From Pseudomonadota bacterium (GTDB lineage Bacteria > Desulfobacterota > Desulfovibrionia > Desulfovibrionales > Desulfovibrionaceae): a stretch of DNA of 8,974 bases. A program made the position numbers and the translations under genes. The DNA lies in contig JAHJKV010000345.1 of the NCBI GenBank assembly GCA_018822065.1, positions 1-8,974 of the forward strand, written 5' to 3'. Under the pieces are notes generated by a model. It did not search any database. It was not told the origin of the DNA and was given only the letters and a program-made list of their open reading frames with translations. Positions 1-6,400 of the stretch are shown piece by piece (the first letter of the stretch is position 1; every line of letters begins with the position of its first letter).

Positions 1-97
1 GATGTACATCAACGCCTACTACTCCCCCGCGCCTGGTGGCGATGGTCAGGTCGCCCCTACCTATAAGATCGGTGAATTCACAAACCAGATCGAATAG
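1..97 (+). CDS. 3' end of an unidentified protein gene (partial)
   Basis: The frame beginning at base 2 is open from the window edge to a TAG at 95-97 and encodes 31 C-terminal residues, including YINAYYSPAPGGDGQ and ending GEFTNQIE. The gene starts outside the window. A strong hairpin terminator begins 22 bases after the stop, which supports this being a real gene end. The fragment is polar and rich in Tyr, Gly and Pro, and has no motif I can assign. Composition matches the GC-rich aldolase gene downstream, so both may belong to the host backbone. I do not recognise the family and give no function. Confidence 0.6.
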   Translation, partial: MYINAYYSPAPGGDGQVAPTYKIGEFTNQIE

Positions 98-119
98 TTT
101 TGCAAACAATCAACCTTGC

Positions 120-150
120 ACAAAGCCCCGGAGTGATTCGGGGCTTTGTT
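120..150 (+). terminator. Rho-independent-type terminator after the first gene
   Basis: A perfect 11-bp stem (ACAAAGCCCCG at 120-130 with CGGGGCTTTGT at 139-149) encloses an 8-base loop. It sits 22 bases after the TAG at 95-97. The T-rich part lies within the right arm (CTTTGTT) rather than as a long tail, so strength is uncertain. It also argues against starting the next gene upstream of this point. Confidence 0.8.
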
Positions 151-336
151 GCGTCTGGGAGTCGTGTCGGGGCGCGACCAGCCCATATATCGTTCCTCGT
201 TGACCAAGGGCGGGGCCCCTGCCACGCAGATGAACCGGACCAGCCAGTAAACAAAGAGTCCCAGTGTTCTTGCAAAGCGTGGCCCTGGGGAGTAAACGCC
301 CTGTCTTGGAGCCTGAAACAACCTCCGGGGGAGAGT
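151..336. other. Leader/promoter region of the threonine aldolase gene
   Basis: This stretch separates the first terminator from the aldolase start. The aldolase frame happens to be open through it, but the translation shows no family similarity. I see TTGACC at 200-205 but no acceptable -10 element at the right distance, and no recognisable riboswitch. The purine-rich GGGGGAGAG just before 337 serves as a ribosome binding site. Confidence 0.4.
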
Positions 337-1356
337 ATGGGATACAGATTTGTGAACGACTATGCCGAGGGAGCACACCCGCGTGTTCTGGAGCTTCTGG
401 CCAGCGGTGGCAAGATGCAGGAGCCGGGGTATGGATATGACAGCCTGACCGCTCGTGCAGTGGAATTGATCCGCCGCGAGACGGCCAGCCCGGATGCGGC
501 GGTGCATCTCGTTTCCGGCGGCACCCAGGCCAATCTCACCGTGCTGGCCTCCATGCTGCGGCCCCACCAGTCGGTCATCGCCGCTCATTCAGCCCATATC
601 GCCGTGCACGAAACCGGAGCCATCGAGGCCACGGGGCACAAGATTCATAGCTGCGTTAGTCCTGACGGCAAGCTCTCTGTGGACGCCATTATGGAGGTGC
701 TTGCGGAACACATCGACGAACATATGGTGCAACCGTCTGTCGTCTTCGTTTCCCAGTCTACCGAGGTGGGCACCATCTATTCAAAGGCGGAACTGACAAC
801 AATTTCCGAATGCTGCCGCGACAAGGGGCTGTACCTTTACCTGGACGGTGCTCGCCTGGGCTCCGCCCTGACTTGCCCGACTGCGGATATGACCCTGGCC
901 GAATTGTCAGCCCTGACGGACGTCTTCTATGTGGGCGGCACCAAGAACGGGGCGCTCCTCGGCGAGGCCATCGTCATCAACAAACCGGCCCTCAAGGAGA
1001 ATTTTCGGTTTCACCTCAAGCAGCGGGGTGCGCTCATCGCCAAAGGCAGGCTCCTGGGAGCACAGTTCGTGGCCCTGTTCGAGGATGGCCTCTACTTTGA
1101 GCTGGCCGCCCACGCCAACGCCATGGCCGGACGGCTGGCCACGGGGCTCACGACACAGGGCATCCCGCTCCTGGTCCCCCAGGCCACCAACCAGGTCTTC
1201 CCCATCCTGTCGAATCAACGCATCGCCGAACTGGAGTCTGACTGGGGATTCATGGTCTGGGCCAGGGCCGGGGAGGAACATTCTGCCATCCGCCTGGTCA
1301 CCTCCTGGTGCACCCCCGTAGATGCCGTGGATGCCTTCCTGGACGCCTTGAGGTAG
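337..1356 (+). CDS. ltaE: Low-specificity L-threonine aldolase (PLP-dependent)
   Basis: This cytoplasmic PLP enzyme cleaves L-threonine or L-allo-threonine to glycine and acetaldehyde (fold type I, beta-eliminating lyase superfamily). The 339-residue length is normal for the family. Visible motifs in order are an N-terminal NDYAEGAHPRVLELL, the cofactor loop SGGTQAN (60-66), SAHIAVHETGAIEATGHK with the likely ring-stacking His87, YLDGARL with Asp170 and Arg173, and GGTKNGA with the Schiff-base Lys203. The GGTKNG version is that of the Pseudomonas-type low-specificity enzymes rather than the E. coli type. The frame is open back to base 100. I chose the ATG at 337 because it gives the family N-terminus, has GGAG just upstream (a short 3-base spacing), and lies after the terminator at 120-150. 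Its GC-rich sequence differs from the minus-strand genes downstream. Related PLP lyases are possible, but aldolase is the best reading. Confidence 0.9.
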   Translation: MGYRFVNDYAEGAHPRVLELLASGGKMQEPGYGYDSLTARAVELIRRETASPDAAVHLVSGGTQANLTVLASMLRPHQSVIAAHSAHIAVHETGAIEATGHKIHSCVSPDGKLSVDAIMEVLAEHIDEHMVQPSVVFVSQSTEVGTIYSKAELTTISECCRDKGLYLYLDGARLGSALTCPTADMTLAELSALTDVFYVGGTKNGALLGEAIVINKPALKENFRFHLKQRGALIAKGRLLGAQFVALFEDGLYFELAAHANAMAGRLATGLTTQGIPLLVPQATNQVFPILSNQRIAELESDWGFMVWARAGEEHSAIRLVTSWCTPVDAVDAFLDALR

Positions 1357-1396
1357 CTGTTGCCAAAAAAGCCATCTGCCTTTCATGATATCGAAA

Positions 1397-1425
1397 AGGA
1401 CCGCAAGCGTCATGCTTGCGGTCCT
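1397..1425 (+). terminator. Hairpin terminator after threonine aldolase
   Basis: A perfect 12-bp stem (AGGACCGCAAGC at 1397-1408 with GCTTGCGGTCCT at 1414-1425) encloses the loop GTCAT, 41 bases after the aldolase stop. There is no T-run (ATGTGTGC follows), but A-rich sequence precedes it, so it could also act on minus-strand transcripts. Confidence 0.65.
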
Positions 1426-1472
1426 ATGTGTGCAATTGATGTAGCGCAGTTGAGGAGTGAGTGCGCCGTGGC

Positions 1473-1598
1473 CTAGTTTGCCGTGGCATCCACCTCCATA
1501 GAAGCCTGGATTTTGGCTTCCCCGGCCAAGGTCAGCTCCACGGTATTGTACTCAGTATCCGGTCACCCTTTGAAGGCATTGAAAGTGGGCTATTTGAC
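1473..1598 (-). pseudogene. Decayed C-terminal gene remnant with in-frame stops
   Basis: Read on the minus strand, 1562-1473 encodes 29 residues (PDTEYNTVELTLAGEAKIQA, then SMEVDATAN) and a TAG stop. The sequence has protein-like composition and no start codon. Going upstream in the same frame gives PTFNAFKG, then TGA (1563-1565), and before that a TAG, preceded by STVRVK. Continuing the same protein-like frame through both stops is what point mutations in a lost gene would produce (for example TGG to TGA and CAG to TAG). I do not recognise the family. The ends are approximate, and the upstream part cannot be followed because stops become frequent. A chance open frame is the main alternative. 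Confidence 0.35.
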
Positions 1599-1775
1599 TC
1601 TCACAGTACTGACTGGTCAGTTCTGGACTGGCCAGCTCGGCACCCCGGTGCTTATCCCGGAACATTGAAACCAAAAACCGGGTAGCAAAAAATCCCGAGC
1701 GGCAAAACGTTCCGGTTTCTTTGTTTTGTGCACGGCTTCTGGTTTTTCTTGAGGCAGAAGGACCGCATTCTCCTT

Positions 1776-1809
1776 CGGCATCGCGCTGCAGGGTCCCAGC
1801 CCGATGCCG
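1776..1809. repeat. Inverted repeat CGGCATCG / CGATGCCG
   Basis: Perfect 8-bp arms at 1776-1783 and 1802-1809 enclose an 18-base spacer. A second pair, GGACC (1760-1764) and GGTCC (1811-1815), flanks them, so a longer interrupted hairpin is possible. It lies 93 bases beyond the racemase stop and could be a transcript-end structure or the relic of a mobile repeat. Nothing identifies it further. Confidence 0.4.
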
Positions 1810-1901
1810 TGGTCCAGGTCCCCGTGATTTTTCCATGGTCGGCACTTCGGGGCGTGCTTTCGAAGCGAGAACCGCTGGAAGGTTGGCAGTAAAATCATCG
1901 C

Positions 1902-3014
1902 TCAGTGGTCCAACAAAGTGACTTTATTTCTACTTGTTTTGGGTTGTGTTGCACCCGCAATGAATTCCCTTCCAACAAATGGTGAAGTCATAGATGATAA
2001 GAGTGCAGCATAATCCATGCTAAATCGTACTTGATCACCAACACGCAGCGGGTTTCTTGTCGTATTGAGTATGATATGATCACTGCTTGAGCCCAAGATA
2101 TCCATATCACTCTTTGGAACAAGACCTGGAACATTAACATCCTGTTTTCCCAATGCAACAATTGATCTGAGCATTTCCCCTTTATCTTCAAATATTGGAG
2201 TATTTCCAAAAGCGTCCTGCCCCGTTTCTCCTTCAGGGAGTGACGGTTTGACTTTAGATTCTATCACTTCTGCAACGAGAGTGATTGCGTCAAGATGAAG
2301 CCCGTCAATGTGCTTTCGCGAAAGAGTTTCTCTTCCCAGGAAGATTGCTTCTCCCAGTCGCACATTGTTCACTCTGCTTTTGGTATTATTTTCAACCAGC
2401 CATTCAAAGTTTGCAGAATTTCCGCCAGAAATCGTTTGAAGGGTGATTCCGTAGCGTTTTTCAGATGTATCTGCCAAACGGGACAAATGATCCATGTTGT
2501 GTCTGGTTGGTTTGACCCCACTCAAGCAAGCTAGGTTAGTCCCTAAACCTATGATTCGGACACCCTTCATTCGAAGGGCTTCTTCAATTGTTTTGCCGAG
2601 ATCATGACGAAGTATCCCCTCTCGAAGATCTCCCATCTCCACCATGAGAAGAATGTCGTGAATTTTCTTTTGCTTGAGAGCGGCTTTGGAAAGCTCTGCA
2701 ATGACTGACAATTCGGTGTTGAAGCTCACGTCAGCATACGTGACAACATCGTGTGCTTCGCTTGCTGATGGCGTTCTGATCAAAGTGAAAAGGGCTTCCA
2801 CATGGGCTTTTTTCATGCGGACTATGTTTTGGATTCTTGAATCACCTAGAGAAGTAATGCCTGCGGCCACTATGGCGTTGGTAATTCTTGGTTCCCCAAG
2901 AACGCATTTTGTTACACCCGTTATCTCAATGCCCCTGGCCTTGAACAGAGCGATCAGTTTTTTCGCGTTGTCGTGTATCTTTGAAAGATCAATTTCAAGG
3001 TACGGTGTCTTCAT
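1902..3014 (-). CDS. Ornithine/alanine racemase-family PLP enzyme
   Basis: This predicted cytoplasmic amino-acid racemase has the alanine-racemase N-terminal (TIM-barrel) fold and resembles clostridial ornithine racemase (Orr), which interconverts L- and D-ornithine. From the ATG at 3014 it has 370 residues. Motifs are YLEIDLSKIHDNAK near the N-terminus, GVTK with the PLP-binding Lys36, GDSRIQN (about 57-63), MVEMGDLREG (about 124-133), GTNLACLSG, SGGNSANF (about 196-203) for phosphate binding, NNVRLGEAIFLGRE (about 216-229), DAFGN, GKQDV and LGSSSDHIIL. These strings match the Orr group more than ordinary Alr. The start ATG shares its A with the DUF1611 stop (TGATG). A TTG one codon earlier (3017) is possible, but ATG is preferred. 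No strong Shine-Dalgarno precedes it, so translation is probably coupled. None of the ornithine-fermentation partners (OraS/OraE) is present here, so the true substrate is open. Confidence 0.85.
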   Translation of the reverse strand: MKTPYLEIDLSKIHDNAKKLIALFKARGIEITGVTKCVLGEPRITNAIVAAGITSLGDSRIQNIVRMKKAHVEALFTLIRTPSASEAHDVVTYADVSFNTELSVIAELSKAALKQKKIHDILLMVEMGDLREGILRHDLGKTIEEALRMKGVRIIGLGTNLACLSGVKPTRHNMDHLSRLADTSEKRYGITLQTISGGNSANFEWLVENNTKSRVNNVRLGEAIFLGRETLSRKHIDGLHLDAITLVAEVIESKVKPSLPEGETGQDAFGNTPIFEDKGEMLRSIVALGKQDVNVPGLVPKSDMDILGSSSDHIILNTTRNPLRVGDQVRFSMDYAALLSSMTSPFVGREFIAGATQPKTSRNKVTLLDH

Positions 3015-4102
3015 CAAGCCAACTTGGCTTGAAGCTGGGGGAAGGTTGTTAATATGTTAGCAATAAGCGAACTGCAGCCGGACTTGAGGACGTCTGCCGC
3101 AGGTACTTCAAATTGTTTTTGGTATGATTCAATCATTTCTTCCACTTGAGAATCGGACATGTCTTCGTGGTTGATAGCGATGCCGATTACAGGGGATCTC
3201 GAGAATACTTCAATGAGTTCGATTTCGTCCTCTAAACGAGGCATTTTTATGTTTGGATAATCTCCCAGATTTTCTCGTTTTGGTGGGTGCTGGACTATAA
3301 TCGCTTCAGGTTGTCCTCCCCGGATGATGAAGCACGAGCTCAAATAGGCAGGATGACTCAAAGAGCCCTGCCCTTCGAGGATAATGATGTCCGGCTGTTT
3401 TGCTTCCCAGGCTTCGACAATTGCCCTTTCCATTTCGCCTGAAATGAATTGTTCTTTCAGGGCGTCGAGGGGAACACCGAACTCAGCTCCCTGGATAACA
3501 CCGGTCTGTCCTGTTGCGACCATGACGGCGTTTAGCCCAAGTTCTTGAAGAGCCTGGGTCAATAAGACGGAGGTTGTCCGTTTTCCGACGGCGCTATCCG
3601 TTCCCAGAACAGCAATTTTGGGGCATTTTACCTTGCTTATGTCTCCGGTAAATACTCGTCTTTGTTTGATGTCTTTTCGTTTTCTGATGTCATACAACTG
3701 AACGTTGCATTCGGCGGCTTTTTGGACGAAGGATGCATCGTCAGTGAGGAATTCATGAAGGCCATTAATGATGTCAAGATTCTTCTCCATCGCATGAAAC
3801 ATCACATCACGGTCTATTGAAGAGAAAGCGCCAGACAACGGGGCCATGCCATAAATGAATGCTGCTACCGAATCGCCATTTGTGCCATTTCCATCAAGAG
3901 ATTCTTGGAGATTTTTATAGATAGTGATCCCATTGGCCGTGTCGTCGAGTACTTTTCCGGCATCCAGGCCTGCTTTGGTGCTATCGATGATGCCCGATAT
4001 TGCATACTTGTCTGAATGCCGGGCTAGCCCGTTGGCCGTTTTCCCATCCATTTTACCAAAGAAGCCTTCGCAATATACAACTGCAAACTCCTTATTTATC
4101 AT
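3014..4102 (-). CDS. DUF1611-family P-loop protein (DgcN-like)
   Basis: This 362-residue protein has the two-part DUF1611 layout. The N-terminal domain (about 1-150) includes FFGKMDGKTANGLARHSDKY and GIIDSTKAGLDAG. The C-terminal P-loop domain (about 160-355) has a Walker A-like GTDSAVGKRT at 167-176 (Lys174), followed by ATGQTGVIQG, the strand-end motif ILEGQGSLSHPAYL (241-254) and a terminal SGCSSLI. A characterised family member, DgcN, N-acetylates D-glutamate in a D-glutamate catabolic pathway, so acylation or another nucleotide-dependent modification of a D-amino acid is the best inference. The usual DgcA partner is missing and a racemase-family gene takes its place. The start is ATG at 4102 with AGGA about 7 bases upstream. 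It is the first gene of the two-gene unit, and its stop overlaps the racemase start by one base. Substrate and reaction here are unproven. Confidence 0.85.
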   Translation of the reverse strand: MINKEFAVVYCEGFFGKMDGKTANGLARHSDKYAISGIIDSTKAGLDAGKVLDDTANGITIYKNLQESLDGNGTNGDSVAAFIYGMAPLSGAFSSIDRDVMFHAMEKNLDIINGLHEFLTDDASFVQKAAECNVQLYDIRKRKDIKQRRVFTGDISKVKCPKIAVLGTDSAVGKRTTSVLLTQALQELGLNAVMVATGQTGVIQGAEFGVPLDALKEQFISGEMERAIVEAWEAKQPDIIILEGQGSLSHPAYLSSCFIIRGGQPEAIIVQHPPKRENLGDYPNIKMPRLEDEIELIEVFSRSPVIGIAINHEDMSDSQVEEMIESYQKQFEVPAADVLKSGCSSLIANILTTFPQLQAKLA

Positions 4103-4159
4103 AGTAAGTCCTAAGTAAAAGATTGATCTAGTACATTAATTTTTGGAGATCTGACTGAT

Positions 4160-4187
4160 ATTTTGACGTGCAGTTCAGCTGTATCAA
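4160..4187 (-). promoter_or_regulatory. Candidate sigma-70 promoter of the DUF1611-racemase unit
   Basis: On the minus strand TTGATA (4187-4182; 5 of 6 matches to TTGACA) is followed after 16 bases by CAAAAT (4165-4160; 4 of 6 matches to TATAAT). Transcription would start near 4153, about 50 bases before the DUF1611 ATG. Such AT-rich DNA offers many chance matches, so this is tentative. Confidence 0.35.
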
Positions 4188-4348
4188 TATACTAAAATAA
4201 ATAAGTACACTAAATTGAACAGATAAAACTAACACAGAAATTATGTTTATAATCAAAATTAACGTTTATAATTTTTAAATTTATTTAATATCGAGGATCT
4301 AAGACTGAAAATCACTGTGTTATGTATGTTAACTAGGCCGTTTATTAG

Positions 4349-4379
4349 GTTGTTTTACGATTTAGTATCTTGAAACAAC
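4349..4379. other. Stem-loop in the AT-rich gap
   Basis: GTTGTTT (4349-4355) pairs with AAACAAC (4373-4379). A G-T and an A-T pair can extend the stem inward, leaving a loop of about 13 bases. GTTTGGTT follows on the plus strand, so a weak plus-strand terminator is conceivable. No plus-strand gene is evident to its left. Confidence 0.3.
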
Positions 4380-4473
4380 GTTTGGTTATAATTGGAAATA
4401 TTTATAAATGAGATCGTTTGCTTACTTATGTAGAGTATCGTCATTTGAAATATTCTGAAGTCGCTATCCAATT

Positions 4474-4644
4474 GTGACCGGGGCTGATTTCGATGTTAAC
4501 AAGTCTATCGAGGAGCGATGTACGCATCTTGTACATTGCTCATTTTTGGCCGACGGGCGCTATCATTTTTGGATTGTGCGTGGAAAGTGGTCCGATTGTT
4601 CAGACAGTAAACTCGAGCTGATGAACCGTTACATATCAACCTGA
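4474..4644 (+). CDS. Possible small gene or gene fragment, convergent with M81
   Basis: A plus-strand frame opens just after a TGA near 4456, has a GTG at 4474, and runs 56 codons to a TGA at 4642-4644. It overlaps the last 16 bases of the M81 gene on the other strand. The product includes VTGADFDVNKSIEERC, LADGRYHFWIVRGKWSDCSD and ends ELMNRYIST, a plausible mix of charged, aromatic and cysteine residues. There is no clear Shine-Dalgarno, and the GC content rises abruptly where the frame begins, so it may be the 3' stump of a gene cut off by the AT-rich segment. Two other frames across this stretch are also open (for example plus-strand 4493-4621), which weakens the case. I do not recognise a family. 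Confidence 0.3.
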   Translation: MTGADFDVNKSIEERCTHLVHCSFLADGRYHFWIVRGKWSDCSDSKLELMNRYIST

Positions 4645-6113
4645 TCAAGCGGGAAAATGGGTCTTGGGACGTTGCGATAGGGAAGCCGATCATATCGTGG
4701 GGTGCAAAGTGCGCCGCTGTCACAAATGATTATTTGTCCAGCTATCGGTTCGAACGCAGCCCGGAAATGTTGCATTGACTTGAGTGCGACAACATTTTTG
4801 CACTGCGGATCGATATTAAAGGCCTTGAATTGTTGTAAATCAAGTATTTGTCCGGGGAGAGTGACCACCAATATTTCAATGCCTCCAACGCGGATAACGG
4901 CACTGGGGCCGAAAGTGCCGTGAAGCCCATGGATCATGGGGCCATCGCCAGTAAATTTTCCATCGCTGAGTAAAAGGAGTTCGGCCTCCACCGCAAGTGG
5001 GCCACCACCAAAATCAGGATCAGTTTTTCCACCGAGCGTAATCTGAACAGATTCGCCAACTTTCGCAGCCTGTAATGCCTTCACCGCGGCTCTATCCACT
5101 ATGGGAGCGAAGCAGGCATTCGACACACCCGCATTGAGCAATTCACGCAAAAGATCCGTTGCATCGCCATAGCCTCCGGCCCCAGGATTATCCGCATAGT
5201 CGGCAATGATCAGCGGTCCCTGGGCGGGGTTGTAGGTCGCAGCAATTGCTGCCGCTTCTGTCGGGCTGAGGTAGTTGTTGAGCACTTCAAAGCGTCGGTT
5301 CCAGATATCGTCTGCAATGGTCTCGGCGAATGCCGTGTGCGCTGTAAAATCCCCTTGTCCGGTCACGAGTACTGTTGGGCCAACCTCCCTGACATCGGCA
5401 CTGGCAAACCCGGCATTGATGCTTACGGCAAAAACATCCTCCAGCTTTTCATACTTTCGTGCTGCGGCAATGCGCTCGATCATCGGGCCGATGTCTGTTC
5501 GGCCCCCATTGACTTCTTCAAGCATCGGTCGACTGACGCGGATTGTCCGTGGTTTGATTTCTCCAGCCATAGCCCGTTGGAGGATTTCTCCAGCGTGCTG
5601 ACCGCTTTCGCGCATATCGATGTGCGGGTAGGTTTTGAACGACACAATGATGTTTGCCAACTCACAGATCTGCTTACCAACATTTGCATGTGGATCCAGG
5701 GTGATGGCAATGGGCATTTCGTTGCCCACAAGACTGCGGATACGTCGCAGCAGTTCACCTTCGCCATCCTCACAGAAGTCGAGCCCCATCGCTCCATGCA
5801 AGCCGAGGAGCAGCCCATCGTAGTGATGTTCCTTGATTTTGGAAAGAATTGGCTCACACAGCCAATCAAACGCCTGGCGTCTGATTTTTCCGCTTGGTCC
5901 AGCAGCGGCACTGAGGACATGAGTGACCTGCCAGTCGTGTCCACGGCCTGCATCAAGAAAACCGGCAAGCTCGGTATTCTCTGCACCTCGCTCGACTATA
6001 GCTGCGGCCCCCATCAGCGCATAGCGGGCCATGAAGGCTCCTTTGCCGGTTCTGTGGAGGCTGAATGAATTGGTTTCGTGAGAAATTTCGGCAGTCAACA
6101 CATTGAAAGTCAT
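4629..6113 (-). CDS. M81 family metallopeptidase (MlrC-like)
   Basis: This 494-residue protein matches the MlrC/M81 zinc peptidase family, whose founder cleaves linearised microcystin and other small peptides with non-standard residues. The N-terminal catalytic domain (about 1-290) shows AEISHETNSFS (8-18), LGLHGAM (103-109), TLDPHANV (138-145) and FKTYPHIDMRESG (159-171). Asp140, His142 and His164 follow the D-x-H plus later H arrangement of the zinc ligands described for MlrC. The C-terminal MlrC domain (about 300-485) carries DYADNPGAGGYGDAT, GGKTDPDFGGGPL and IIICDSGALCTPRYDRLPYR. The start ATG at 6113 has AAGGA about 9 bases upstream. No signal peptide is visible, so it should be cytoplasmic. 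Many M81 genes sit with peptide ABC transporters, but none is here. A 526-base gap separates it from the downstream DUF1611 gene, so a shared transcript is doubtful. The peptide substrate is unknown. Confidence 0.9.
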   Translation of the reverse strand: MTFNVLTAEISHETNSFSLHRTGKGAFMARYALMGAAAIVERGAENTELAGFLDAGRGHDWQVTHVLSAAAGPSGKIRRQAFDWLCEPILSKIKEHHYDGLLLGLHGAMGLDFCEDGEGELLRRIRSLVGNEMPIAITLDPHANVGKQICELANIIVSFKTYPHIDMRESGQHAGEILQRAMAGEIKPRTIRVSRPMLEEVNGGRTDIGPMIERIAAARKYEKLEDVFAVSINAGFASADVREVGPTVLVTGQGDFTAHTAFAETIADDIWNRRFEVLNNYLSPTEAAAIAATYNPAQGPLIIADYADNPGAGGYGDATDLLRELLNAGVSNACFAPIVDRAAVKALQAAKVGESVQITLGGKTDPDFGGGPLAVEAELLLLSDGKFTGDGPMIHGLHGTFGPSAVIRVGGIEILVVTLPGQILDLQQFKAFNIDPQCKNVVALKSMQHFRAAFEPIAGQIIICDSGALCTPRYDRLPYRNVPRPIFPLDQVDM

Positions 6114-6294
6114 CAGGCAAATCCTTGCATAAAAATGGAGAGGGAAAACAGATAAATCAAAAGATGGGAGTGGGAACTTGCCTGAACTGTACTATGGTTA
6201 TCCTGTTAATCGGAATTTGGCAAACCGAGAACCGCAAGAGCACTCTTCTAATGAGAGGGCAGTGGAGGCGGGGAGGCTTCACAGGTGTTTGAGT

Positions 6295-6308
6295 TTACAT
6301 CAATGTAA
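6295..6308. promoter_or_regulatory. Perfect dyad TTACAT-CA-ATGTAA, possible operator
   Basis: The perfect 6-2-6 inverted repeat lies between the divergent M81 and katG genes, about 185 bases from the M81 start and 205 from katG. GAG (6291-6293) and CTC (6311-6313) flank it. It has the size of a dimeric regulator site, but I cannot match it to a known regulator. Confidence 0.35.
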
Positions 6309-6400
6309 CCCTCCAATCAGACGGAGAAGCTGAGTAGAAAGGGTGATGTGATTTTGATAGGTGAGAAGAATTTCCCCTTTGGCCAAGATTCGTGACTTCA

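Larger units (their letters stand above)
1426..1901. other. Gene-poor junction between the aldolase and the racemase unit
   Basis: No intact convincing gene lies in these roughly 475 bases between two convergently oriented genes. They hold the decayed minus-strand reading frame ending at 1473, three successive dyads (1608-1651) and an 8-bp inverted repeat (1776-1783 with 1802-1809). A 38-codon minus-strand frame (1768 to 1652) is also open, but its GGAG lies only one base before the ATG. I see no clear T-tailed terminator for the racemase gene. The composition and the broken frame suggest leftover DNA from rearrangement. Confidence 0.5.
4103..4460. other. Very AT-rich upstream region of the DUF1611-racemase unit
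   Basis: About 360 bases without a credible gene. A hand count gives 12 G/C in the 60 bases from 4201. It contains a possible minus-strand promoter (4160-4187), a direct repeat GTTTATAAT (4245-4253 and 4264-4272, 19 bases apart), an 8-bp inverted pair TAACACAG/CTGTGTTA (4230-4237 and 4315-4322), and a hairpin at 4349-4379. Such DNA is typical of curved or silenced (H-NS/MvaT-like) promoters of transferred genes. That is inference. Confidence 0.5.

Noticed and set aside
100..336. N-terminal extension of threonine aldolase by 79 codons from an ATG at 100
   Set aside because: It would begin before the terminator hairpin at 120-150, shows no family similarity, and would make the protein far longer than usual.
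907..1413. 168-codon minus-strand frame opposite threonine aldolase
   Set aside because: It is the antisense shadow of a gene with clear motifs, and its product shows no recognisable family.
1652..1768. 38-codon minus-strand frame with GGAG next to its ATG
   Set aside because: The spacing between GGAG and ATG is about one base, too short to work normally, and no homology is recognised.
1617..1898. 93-codon minus-strand frame (and an overlapping one at 1552-1845) in the gene-poor junction
   Set aside because: Several overlapping frames are open here at once, none has a good ribosome binding site or a recognisable domain.
5337..6068. 243-codon plus-strand frame opposite the M81 gene
   Set aside because: The minus-strand frame has the M81 motifs over its full length, so this is an antisense shadow.
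6219..6239. Possible sigma-54 promoter (TTGGCAAACC...GC)
   Set aside because: The distance between the GG and GC elements is 13 bases rather than 10.
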